Shown here one piece after another: positions 42,599-53,464 of a stretch of 64,000 bases of DNA. Positions within the stretch are counted from its first letter, which is position 1. Each line of letters starts with the position of its first letter. The translations under genes and the position numbers were made by a program. Origin of the DNA: Nemophila menziesii (taxonomy: Eukaryota; Streptophyta; Magnoliopsida; Boraginales; Hydrophyllaceae); NCBI GenBank assembly GCA_029959085.1, contig JARWIR010000010.1, positions 13,599,001 to 13,663,000 of the forward strand, written 5' to 3'. The notes under the pieces are model-generated. The model made no database searches. It was not told the origin of the DNA and saw nothing but the letters and a program-made list of their open reading frames with translations.

Positions 42599-42970
42599 AG
42601 AAAATTTAATTTTTAGCCATTACCTATGGCCTAAAAACATTTTAGGCCAAACGTTTCAAAAGTCACATTTTTAGGCCGAACGTATTCAAAACGTTCAATT
42701 TTAGGCCATTTCACTAATTTCATGAGATATTTTATTGATTCTAGGACAATTTAGGCATTTCAAATAAACTATATGTTTATTTAGCCGCATCAAAAACTAA
42801 GAACTGTATCTAAAGTGTACAAATTATCCTTGAAATCTATGAAATATCTCACGAAATTAGTGAAATGGCCTAAATATGGCGTTTTGAGTATGTTTGGCCT
42901 AAAATGTGACTTTCGAAACATTTGGCCTAAAAATTGTTTTTAAGCCATAGGGTAATGGCCTAAAAGTGGG
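42599..42970. mobile_element. TTTTAGGCC-type long-inverted-repeat element, copy 2
   Basis: Left text AGCCATTACCTATGGCC...TTTTAGGCCAAACGTTTC is repeated inverted on the right as GAAACATTTGGCC...GGGTAATGGCC, giving terminal inverted repeats of about 70 bases. The last few bases lie beyond the solo LTR insertion at 42971-44521, at 44522-44533. Non-coding. Confidence 0.7.
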
Positions 42971-44521
42971 TGATGTCTCCTCATTTGTCATGAATTAATA
43001 TTAGTTAGAGACATCATTTTTAGTGTTTTAGGAATTGTTTGAATCGATCCATGAATTATTGCACTTTCCTATTTCTAGTCTTGATTTTATGAATTATTAT
43101 TTTTAGAGCATATTGGGTTTAATTATTTATTTAGTGTGAAGCTTTAAAGATATATATATGGAGATTAATTAGATGCCAAATCAATTCTAAGAGATAAAGG
43201 AAAAAAGATATGCATGGAAATTGGAGATAAAGAAACAAAAGCTAAAATATGAAAAGATAAAGTTGCCAAATAAATCTGAATTCCAACACCTACGACCACA
43301 AATGGGCTTATATCTAAAAAAACGGTGAGTAATTTGGAAGAATGGTCAAGAGCAAAGTTAAATATCTTTCCGAGACGATGAATTTCGACTATTTATACGA
43401 ATCAAACGGATAAATATTGAAGCTGTTATGACCAAAACAAAAACAAAGTTGATTCTATATTTTAGTGTTACGAATTTGAGTTGGGCTAGAAGTCCATTAC
43501 TTGTCTTCCCCTCCAAGAAAACGTGTTAGGGCTTCCTAGACACCTATAAATACACCTTTAAATCATTGTAAATATGTCCTTACTCAGTTCCAAGTATAGG
43601 CTTAGTTCTTGCTTGTATTTTCTCAGTTTTAAATAATATCTTAGTCCTTTAATTTCATATTCATCCTAAGTATCAAGCTATTCATCCAAGGAGCAAGCTG
43701 ACCTATAGAGGAAGACAAGAAGCACAAAGTTGGAGAGTGATAAACTCCTCTTCTACATCTCACCTCTATATTTAGGGTAATTAGCTATAGATTTGTGGCT
43801 TCACCATATTTCTAAGCTTTTATTCTGTAAGTTTTACTTTTTATTGTTGGGTTATTATTTTGACTACCTTCATAATACTATTAGTTATTTTAATTGATTT
43901 GAGCTTGGCGTATATTGTTATTATGTGTTTTGACTTATTGTTTCATCCCTAGATTTGGCCAATCTTAGTACTATTCTTAGTTATTGACAACACCACATAA
44001 TCGTCTAGTAGTGACCCTACCTAGATAGCCATAAATGTTTGATTTAACCACCAATCATTACTCAAGGTTTCTTTACCCAAGTTCCTTGGTAGTGGAGAGG
44101 TTGCTCCTAATCCTGATAGAATTTAGGTAGAATTTAGGTAGAATTTAGGTAAAATTTAGAATCCCGGTTAATATATAATGCTCAATGTGTGACAGGTTAG
44201 AATACAACTTAGTAATATACTCATATTAGTAATCCTAATTTATCTGACTTACATTCATATTTATTTATTTGCATTATTTATTTATTCGCGTTACATAATT
44301 ATTCATCTTATTATATTTTATTCTAAACATCTAAATTCATCTGTGCTTGTTAAATATAAATAGATCTAACGGATTAAAATCTCTGCAAACGAACTTGACT
44401 TATCATTAAAACTTGCAAACGATCTGTGATACTTGCAGTGAGTTCCGTGGTTCTCAAAGGTGTGTGCTCTTTATTATTATTTTTATATATCTATTATTTT
44501 ATCATACCTTTTCCCCCACCA
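42971..44521 (+). mobile_element. Solo Athila-type LTR D
   Basis: Starts TGATGTCTCCTC, ends CCCCCACCA, with TATA box CCTATAAATAC near 43550. Flanks GTGGG (42966-42970) and ATGGG (44522-44526) match at 4 of 5. No internal region, hence a product of LTR-LTR recombination. Confidence 0.85.
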
Positions 44522-44543
44522 ATGGGATTTTCTATTTTATGAA

Positions 44544-46084
44544 TGGCGTCGCCTAGGGTGTGATAATATAATATATAAATAAATACGGATAGTGATGCAC
44601 TAACACCCTAGACTAAACACGTTACTCACTGCAAGTATTACATGTCGTACGCAAGTTTTAATGATAAGTCAGATTCGTTCTCAGGGACTTAGTGTGTTAT
44701 ACGAATAGGTAATCAAAATTAGAGTAGTAATTAATAATTAAAAGACAGAAAAGTAAATAAATATGATTGATGGGGAGATTAATGATTAAAATAAATAATT
44801 AAAGATAATAAAATAAAATACGAAAGAATATAGATGAGAGAATATAGCTCAGGTTTTGCTCGTATACACTAAGCATTCTATTTATTCTACTAGTTAATAA
44901 GGGTGATAATAGCTCTGAGATAAGTAGTCAGGATTCTAAATTCCTCCTAACCCCCTTCCGGGTAGACTTAGGTGGCGACCTCACAATTACCAGGAGACTT
45001 AACTAAGGTGCTCCTACGCCACTAGGTTCTAAGATGAGACTGGCCTGCAAATAATGATCAGTGATTAAATCAAGCCCTAATGACTATCTAGTTAGGCAAG
45101 CCCTTCTGGATCACTACCGTACACTAGATGCTTATGTGGTGTTTCAATAATTAGACACCCATTTCGGGTGACCATCTAACTACTATTAGCACGACCTTAA
45201 ATTGATCAGATTTAAGACAGACAATAATCAAAGCACATAAAACAAATATATGGTTAAGAAGTTAGAATCAATTTAAAATAGTTTTCCCAAAAAAACATAG
45301 ATAGAAGGAAATAGAATTGATAGATTATAGATATAAAAAACCCAAGCTATGGAAAAATTAGTTCATACTAGAAATAAATAAACTAAAATAAAGATACATA
45401 CTGTCAACTTGTTCTCTTGAATGACTAAGGATTGGACTAAGGTTTAGAACTTGGGAAGGACGAGCAAGGACATGTTTACGATAGTTACAGAGTGTATTTA
45501 TAAGAGTCTAGGAAGCCCTAAATCGGATTTCTTGGAGTAGAAGGCAAGCAATTGGACTCCTTTACCAAATCAAATCCGTAGCCTAAAATATAGAAAAGGT
45601 AAGAACCTGCTTCTGTTTTGTTTTGGCCGTAACTTCTTCAATATTTCTCCGATTTTGGCCTACTTTATATCGAAACGCCCATATCGGAAAAATATACACT
45701 TTAGCTTCAGATCATTCTTCCAAATTCCTAGCCTATTTTAAGTTATGATCACTTTACTGGACGTAACAGCTGAAATTCAGATTTACTTGACAACTTTATC
45801 TTTTCCTATTTTATCTTTTACTTCCTTTATCTCCAATTTTCATCATTATATTATTTCCTTTATCTCTTGGAATTGATTTGACATCTAATTAATTACCATA
45901 TATCTTTAAAGGTTCACAATTAACAAACAATTAAACCAAATATGCTCTAAAAATAATATATCATCAAATCAAGACAAGAAATAAGAAAATATGAAATACT
46001 AATAAAATTGATTAATTACTTCCTAAATATACCTAAAATGATATCTCCAATATAGATTAAATCATCACAAATAGGGAGACATCA
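44544..46084 (-). mobile_element. Solo Athila-type LTR E
   Basis: Starts TGGCGTCGCCTAGGG and ends GGGAGACATCA in reverse orientation. Perfect 5-bp duplications ATGAA at 44539-44543 and 46085-46089. TATA-type GTGTATTTATA near 45490. No internal region. Confidence 0.9.
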
Positions 46085-46089
46085 ATGAA

Positions 46090-46556
46090 TTAATTTATGT
46101 AAATATACATTTACTTTATAGTTAATCAAGCTACTTGAGAAGGAATAAATAGCTTTAATTCATGTATAATGTTATCTAATTTAATATGGGTCTAGAAATG
46201 TTAATTTAATTGTTAATTTAACTATAAGCAGAGAATGAAGACACAAAGAGATGAAGGAAGATAGTAATGGAAAGAGACAGAAGATGGTCGAGAATGGCCT
46301 TCTACCACTTGCTTCATATATTGATGATGAGGAGGAAAGATAATAAAGAAGAGAGCGTTATAGAAGGGCAAAATGGTGATCATATTTATGAATCTAAAGA
46401 TGACGAGGACGGATATGAAAATAGGAATATATAGAGGACTAATTACGAAATCGAATTAAGAAGGGATTGTCCATATCTTGACATTGTGAATCGTCAGCTA
46501 TTTAAAGTTATTTACAAACTCTCTGTTACAAAGGGCTAAAAAGTAATTTTCATTTT
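46090..46556. other. Unassigned spacer
   Basis: A purine-rich part at 46230-46440 has no recognised coding content. Confidence 0.4.
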
Positions 46557-46561
46557 ACAGG

Positions 46562-48099
46562 TGGTGTCGCCTAGGGTGTGATAAAATTAATACAAATAAA
46601 GGTCAAGAAAACTACGCACTCTCACCCTAGACATGCACAGTACTGCAAGTATTACAGGACGTATGCAAATTTTAGTTGATAAGTTGAGTTCGTTCTCAGG
46701 GACTTAAGTGTGGTAATCACGTGGGTAGGAATAACGAGTAAAAGTAAATAATTAAAGACAGAAAATAAAAGAAATATAATTTCGAAATTAATAATTAAAA
46801 CTAAGAAAATTAAAGACAATAAAATAAAATACGAAGAATATGAGATGAGAGATATAGCTAAGGTTTTGCTAGTATTCACTAATCCTTCTAATTCTTTCTA
46901 TTAGATCTAGTTTATAAGGGAGAATATTAGCTCTTGTATACTTAGTCAGGATTCTAAATTCCCATTCCTTAGACCTTGAGAGCGACTAAGGGGGCTACGG
47001 CACAACCAAGAAGCTGTTTCAAATAGGGTTATCAAACGCTACTAAGGCCCTAAGCAATCAATTCATTCATTGGTGATATGGTGATTAAAACAAACACTAA
47101 TGACTATCTAGTTAGAATCAGTTTTGTCAGGACTAATATTGGACACTAGACGTTATGTGGTGTTTCAATAATTAGACACCCATCTAAGGTGATCAATTAA
47201 CTACTATTAAGGTAATCCTATACTCGTGCACTAGCAAGGAAAACAGTCATTAAATCAAAACACATAAACAAATATAAGGAGTAAGCAGCTAATATCAATT
47301 TAAAACATGTAATTCCCAAAGAAACTTAGATAGAAGAATTAGAATTCATAGATTATACATGATGCAAAACCCAAGCTATGGGGAGTTTAGTTCATACCTG
47401 AAGGAAATAAACTAAAAGAAATTACAAAAGACATCATCTTGCTCTCTACAATAAACTGGAAGAATAAAACCTTAAGAGCTAATTACTATGAGGCAAAGAT
47501 TATTTACAAGTGATATAAGGGTGTATTTATAGGTGTTTAGAAGACCTAATTCGTTTTCTTGAGGGAGAGGTAAGGTAGTGGACTCCAAGCCCAATTCAAA
47601 TTCGTATGGAAATAAAGATAAATTCTGCTGAACTGTTTTGAGCATATCTTCTTCGTTATTGGTCGGTTTTTGCTCCATAATATACCAAAAGAATCCTCAG
47701 CGAATTATCTACGTCCCTCTAAAAGGATTTTACCGAAATCGGCTTCCTTGTTGGAGTTATCACCACTTCTTTAGGCGTTGCTGCAGAAATTCAGATTTAG
47801 GCAGCTTTTCCTTTTCCATATTTTTAGCTTTTGTTTCCTTATCTCCAATTACCATACTAATCTCTTTCCATATATTGTAGTCTTTGACTTGGACTCTAAT
47901 TAATCTCCATAATTATCTTTAAAGCTACACACTAAATAAACAATTAAACCCAATATGCTCTAAAAATATTATTTTACTAAATCAAGACTCAAAATAGGAA
48001 AGTGCACTATTTCTCAAGAAAATCAATTAGAAAGACTTCTAAATCACTAAAAATGATGTCTCATCCTAATATAAATCTATCACAAATGATGAGACATCA
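46562..48099 (-). repeat. 3' LTR of element B
   Basis: Plus-strand text begins TGGTGTCGCCTAGGG and ends GAGACATCA. TATA-type GTGTATTTATAGG near 47521. 1538 bp, close to the LTRs of element A. Confidence 0.92.
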
Positions 48100-48117
48100 A
48101 GACCCCCAACTCAAAGT
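48100..48117 (-). promoter_or_regulatory. Polypurine tract, element B
   Basis: The minus strand reads ACTTTGAGTTGGGGGTCT directly before the LTR, identical to elements A and C. Confidence 0.85.
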
Positions 48118-49307
48118 TGTATCGTCCCGATACAATAAAGATAAAAACAAAGGGAATTCTATAAATACACACTTATAAAATTCTCAACACAATGGGAAGA
48201 ACATAGCAGAATATATAGAATAATCCTAGTGCAACAGCTCAGAAAATTTCATGCAATAATATTCATAAACTACATACCTGTACACTTCTCATATCCACAG
48301 TCAACACGGTTTGAATTCAAGATCAGATTAGTTTCGCAATGTAAGAAGGATTGGGACTTTACTCAGTTCCTCAAGGAAGCTATAGATTGTTCATCGATTT
48401 TCACTAGTATTCAAAGATCCACTCAACTAATCTCTAATGGCTCAATCACTTCTAAATTACATAGCAAAGAATCAAAAGGTCTTTTAGGTTGTAATTTAGG
48501 CTTAGGGACGGTATGATAGTATATTTGGATAATTTGGAGTGAGCTTTTGGCTCTCTCCTCACTAGCCATCAACGAATTGCCCTAGAGCTTGAGTTACTCT
48601 CATAAAACGTTTCTCACTCAACTCAATGAATTCCTTAATGCACAATTTAGCATCCCCAATAACCCAATTAAAGCATGAGATGTTCACCTAAAAATCCACT
48701 TTGCTGGTCCGAATATATACTTTCTTTTCTTTTCAAATCAATTTTTCTAGCTATGACTCTCTTTTAATGTTGAGATATCACGCTATTTTCCCATATATAT
48801 ATATATATTTTTCTTTTAATGCCCTTGTTGGCAAATTTAGCTCGTAGCTTCTTTTTCATTCACTATTACCCCGACAAAGGGTTAATAAAACTCTGTGAAT
48901 CATCAATACAGAGTACAATTAATAAGCTAAAAAATCCCAACCCAATAACAAGCTCTAAAACAACTGTCTATGCATCGCGATTCGAGTGCGGGTCATATGG
49001 AAAAGTCCTATAATCTAACGGGATATGGCTTATATCGTGTTTCAATAAAAAGCTTTAGAAAGGCTAGAAGGGGCTGAGAAGGATATAGCATATAAAATCA
49101 AAAATCACAAGGTGAGAAGGTATAAAAAGGCTTCAAAGGCTTCAAACATGAAAGAACCGCCTTAATCAGTTTCTACACTATGTAATTTCGTTATTTTCTT
49201 ACCTTTAGCACTTTCATCAAATGGGTTTTCAACTATCTTGGATCTCGCGGCCTACACACTTCTCAAGGTTCCCTGAGATCGAACATACTTTCTATCGCAT
49301 TGCTCAC
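48118..49307 (-). other. 3' non-coding region of element B, left half
   Basis: Reverse complement of the long 3' non-coding region of element A (about 10640-11845). No coding signature; continued at 60575-60908 on the other side of element C. Confidence 0.8.
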
Positions 49308-50801
49308 TGATGTCTCCTCATTTGTGATAATAAAATCTATTCATGAGACATCATTTTAGGCTTATTTATTAGTTTATAGGTTGATTTTAGCTTAGTTTAG
49401 TGCACTTTCCTATTTTGGGTCTTGATTTGTAGAATTATTATTTCTAGAGCATATTGGGTTTAATTGTTTATTTAGTGTGAAGCTTTAAAGATAATTATGG
49501 AGCTTAATTAGAGTCCAAGTCAAGGACAACAACTTATGGAAAGAGATTTGCATGGAAATTGGAGATAAGGAAACAAATGCTAAAAAGATGGAAAAGGAAA
49601 AGCTGCCTAAATCTGGGATTCTGCATACACGTCCAAAGATGTGCGTTTTTACCTAATAAATAGGCCGAATCTGGTGATTTCCTTCTAATGGGTCTAGATA
49701 ATTCTGTTGCGATTCTTTTGGTATCTTATGGAGCTCAATCCGACCAATAACGAAGAAGATACGCTCAAAACGGTCCAGCAGTGTTTATCTTTATTTCCTT
49801 ACGAATTTGAGTTGGGCTAGGAGTCCATTACTTAACTTATCTCTAAAGAAACGAATTAGGTCAACCTATACACTATAAATACAGCCTCTTAACACTCTTA
49901 AATCATCCTTGGTGAAACCTTAAACCAAGAGGAAGCTTACAACACAAGAGAGAAGTCTGGAAGGAGCTGTTCATCAACAATGTCTTCTTCTACCTTTAGA
50001 TTTGTAATTTCTTTCTTTTCTTTCATGAACTAAATTTCTTTAGCTTGAGTTTTAGCATATATGTATGAACCCAAGTTTTGATTGACATCTATCTAATTTG
50101 GGAATTTAATGTTTTAAATAGAATTATAGTTTTTATTCTCTGTTTATGTGTTTGGATTTATATTCTGTGTTCTTGTGGACTGCAGCCATTAGAATTACCA
50201 TCTAGTAATTAGGATACCATTGACAACGGTGTTTAATTGCATGTTTAGCACATAACGTTTAGTTTTAGGTTTGATCTGACAACCCAACCTAGCTAGATAA
50301 TCACTATGGTTTAGTCTTTGTGACTAATTACCAATTACAGGAAAAGTTTGCTTAGGAAGCCTTATTGACACAGGTGAATCCTATTTTAAACTACCGATAG
50401 CATATTGGGACCGATTAGGGAAATACTACATAATTCACCCTTACATGTTTAGAACGACAAAACTAGTGGGGATTACATCCTAATAACTTAAGCTATATTC
50501 TCATATCACTTCTCTTTCATATTTATTTTCTGTCTTTTAATTCTTAGTTTTAATTTAGTTAATTAGTTTATCAATCCATCTTTATTTGTCTTTACTTTTA
50601 TTTGCGTTTAGTTGTTCTATCTTTAATTTATTTGCACTAGGTATTTGCATAAGATTTTCCTAACCTCTGTAGTCTCTGCGGAACGAATTTTAATCATTAA
50701 CTAAAACTTACATACGATCTGTATACTTGCAGAACCGTGTAGTTTAGGGTGTTATTTGCACGTTAATTATATCTTATTTTATCACACCCTAGGCCCCACC
50801 A
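49308..50801 (+). repeat. 5' LTR of element C
   Basis: TGATGTCTCC ... AGGCCCCACCA. TATA box CTATAAATAC at 49873-49882. It shares end blocks and many internal words with LTRs of A and B, but is a distinct subfamily. Confidence 0.95.
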
Positions 50802-50807
50802 AGTTTT

Positions 50808-50825
50808 TGGCGCCGCTGCCGGGGA
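50808..50825 (+). promoter_or_regulatory. Primer binding site (tRNA-Asp type), element C
   Basis: TGGCGCCGCTGCCGGGGA, same sequence and same six-base spacing from the LTR as in element A. Confidence 0.9.
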
Positions 50826-50926
50826 CTACATCGTTAGTCCTTGTGCATATATCTTGTGCTTTTAATTTCAGTTAATTCTATTTTACGCTTTTGTTTTTAG
50901 TTTTTGTTTTTCAGATTTAGTTACAG

Positions 50927-53464
50927 ATGGAGAACCCAAGGAGACTTGAGCTACCCATCGAATTTAGAGTGGAGCCACGAGGAATTCGCGCTCCAGAAAT
51001 CCAAGCCGCGAAGTTTAAACCTGATCCAGGGATGCTAACTCAATTTGCATCTCATGGATTATTCAGCGGAGTTGCACATCACGATCCGATCCGATATATT
51101 CAGAAATTCATGCAGATCTGTGATGCTTATATCGTAAAAGGAGTTACTAGGGAGGAGGTATATTACCTGATGTTCCAGTTCTTCTTGACCGGATGTGCAA
51201 GCGATTGGTATGATACCCAATACCCTCATGTTATTCCAGATTGGGACAAGCTCCAAGCAAGATTCCTAGACCGTTTCTATCTGGTAAGTAGACGTTTAAA
51301 AGATATGTTGGAGCTTGAACAATTTATACAGAAAGAGGAAGAGAGTTTGGGTGAAGCATGGTTACGATTTACAGAGAAGAAGGCGAGATGCCCATATCAT
51401 CAATCCTCGCCGGAATATTATTTAACCTTGTTTTATGGAGGCCTTAATGACAAATCAAGAGAAAAAGCAGATTCGTTAGGAAACGCGGGTTTTGTGTTAC
51501 TCGATCCTGAAGAAGCTGAGTTGGGGATGGAGAGAATTCTTGAGAACGAGAGAAGTTGGCCAAAGAGAGCAGAAAAAGAAGACAAATCAGAATCTCTGAG
51601 ACTTAAGGAATTGGCTAAACAACTCGAAGAACTACAAGAACAAGCCCGAACAATTGCTCAGGTGAACAAAGTACGCACAATTCCTTCGTGTCTTGGTTGT
51701 GGATCAAGAATTCATGTGTGGGAAGGGTGTATGAATAATCCAGACGTAGCTTCCGTTCAATATCCTCAAGATAAATATTACTCTAATGGTTATGCTTGTC
51801 CTCAAGAAAGCTACACTAATTATCAACAACCTCCACAACAAAAGAGTTGGGTCAGAAAGCAAGAAACTTATCATCAACCCCAACTTCAATCGTATAATCC
51901 ACCACAACCTATTCAGAAAAAGGCACCCATTGTCAAAGCTTGTCAAGAACCAAAGAAAGATCCACCTAAAAAATCGATGCAATTGGCAAAACAAGAACAA
52001 CTCCAGAGCTTGAGTTCAAGTATGGTTAGATTAATTGAAACAGTTGAGAAGAAAATGAGTCATAGCCAACAAAAAGTTCGAACCCAGGAGAATATTATAA
52101 AGCAACTAGAGCATACAATATCACAGATGGCGAGTACATTACAAACTAGGCCAAAAGGGCAACTCCCAAGTGATACTATTGCTCCTAGAGATGATTCTTG
52201 CCATGCAGTTGAATTGAGAAGTGGAAAACAACTACCTCCACCTAGACCAGAGCCTGCGCCAGTCCCCATTCCAGAACAAAGGGGGTACGAAACAATCAAA
52301 GATACAGTTGAGGAGGTAGTTAAACCGAAGAGTGTTCAAGCCCAGGCACCTGACAAGACAAGAAAACCAGTGGAACTCAATACACGCCCTCCACCACCAT
52401 ACCCATCACGTGTCAGAAGGAAAGACAATGACCTAGAATTCAAGAAGTTCATTGACATGTTGAAGAAATTGGAAGTTAATATACCTCTTGTTGAAGCTCT
52501 CCAGAGAATGCCAACCTATCTTAAATTCATGAAAGACATTCTCTCCAACAAGCGTAGTATAGAGACTGGGGAAACAATTGGATTACCTAGGGAGTGCAGT
52601 GCTATTTGTCAAAGTGAGTTACCACCAAAGCTAGAAGATCCCGGAAGTTTTACAATTCCTATCGGCATTGGAGAGAGTTGGACCGGGAAAGCATTATGTG
52701 ATCTAGGTGCGAGCATCAATCTCATGCCTAGATCCCTGTTCGAGAAGCTTAATATTGGAGAAGTAGTACCCACATCTGTGGTGTTACAAATGGCGGATCG
52801 CTCCCTCTCACGACCAATAGGTAAAATTGAAGATGTTTTAGTTAAAGCTGGCACTTTTATTTTTCCTTGTGATTTTATTATTCTTGACTACGACGCGGAT
52901 AAGAATGTCCCCATCATTTTGGGTAGACCATTCTTAGCCACGGGGCGTACACTAATTGATGTTGAGAATGGTGAGTTGATCATGAGAGTACAAGGCGAAC
53001 AGATACGATTCAATGTGTTTCAAGCTATGAAGTTACCAAAGTCAAAAGATGAGTGCTTCAAAATAGATATCATCGGAAAAATTGCTCAAGAAGTCTTCGA
53101 TGAAGCTAGCTTAGATGATGATCTTGACGAAGCCCTAGAGCTTGAAACACCAGAGGAACTCGAGATTCCTCCTGAAGATGTTGCTGCATTAGGATCAAAT
53201 GTGCGAGAAATACTTCGAGAACCAGGTGACATCGAACCAATGAAACATCCATCTATAATATGTCCACCTGTTCTCGAAGAAAAACCACTTCCAGATCACC
53301 TACGCTATGCATATCTAGGTACGAACAAAACTTTGCCTGTTATTATTTCTGCTAACCTTTCAGGTCCTCAAGAGGAGAAGCTACTTCAAGTACTTCGTGC
53401 AAACAAAGAAGCAATCGGATGGACTATTGCCGACAATAAAAGAATTAGTCATTCCGTTTGCTAA
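50927..53464 (+). CDS. Gag-protease polyprotein, element C
   Basis: Starts at the ATG at 50927 (MENPRRLELP), about 100 bases after the primer site. Gag domain: FKPDPGMLTQF, QICDAYIVKGV, FFLTGCASDW, RFLDRFY, LNDKSREK. CCHC zinc knuckle at residues 255-268 (CLGCGSRIHVWEGC), then a Q/P-rich stretch and a coiled-coil-like segment. The retropepsin-like protease has DLGASINLMP with the Asp at residue 592 and IILGRPFLA near 663. The C-terminus already enters the RT N-terminal region (LRYAYLGTNKTLPVIIS). Translation stops at TAA 53462-53464 (SHSVC*), exactly where the conserved C-x-H-K-I segment of Athila RT continues in the same frame. So this is one gag-pol frame with a single nonsense codon. Confidence 0.9.
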   Translation: MENPRRLELPIEFRVEPRGIRAPEIQAAKFKPDPGMLTQFASHGLFSGVAHHDPIRYIQKFMQICDAYIVKGVTREEVYYLMFQFFLTGCASDWYDTQYPHVIPDWDKLQARFLDRFYLVSRRLKDMLELEQFIQKEEESLGEAWLRFTEKKARCPYHQSSPEYYLTLFYGGLNDKSREKADSLGNAGFVLLDPEEAELGMERILENERSWPKRAEKEDKSESLRLKELAKQLEELQEQARTIAQVNKVRTIPSCLGCGSRIHVWEGCMNNPDVASVQYPQDKYYSNGYACPQESYTNYQQPPQQKSWVRKQETYHQPQLQSYNPPQPIQKKAPIVKACQEPKKDPPKKSMQLAKQEQLQSLSSSMVRLIETVEKKMSHSQQKVRTQENIIKQLEHTISQMASTLQTRPKGQLPSDTIAPRDDSCHAVELRSGKQLPPPRPEPAPVPIPEQRGYETIKDTVEEVVKPKSVQAQAPDKTRKPVELNTRPPPPYPSRVRRKDNDLEFKKFIDMLKKLEVNIPLVEALQRMPTYLKFMKDILSNKRSIETGETIGLPRECSAICQSELPPKLEDPGSFTIPIGIGESWTGKALCDLGASINLMPRSLFEKLNIGEVVPTSVVLQMADRSLSRPIGKIEDVLVKAGTFIFPCDFIILDYDADKNVPIILGRPFLATGRTLIDVENGELIMRVQGEQIRFNVFQAMKLPKSKDECFKIDIIGKIAQEVFDEASLDDDLDEALELETPEELEIPPEDVAALGSNVREILREPGDIEPMKHPSIICPPVLEEKPLPDHLRYAYLGTNKTLPVIISANLSGPQEEKLLQVLRANKEAIGWTIADNKRISHSVC

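Noticed and set aside
42971..46084. One complete small element with inverted LTRs
   Set aside because: Each LTR has its own target duplication (GTGGG/ATGGG and ATGAA), so they are two separate solo LTRs.
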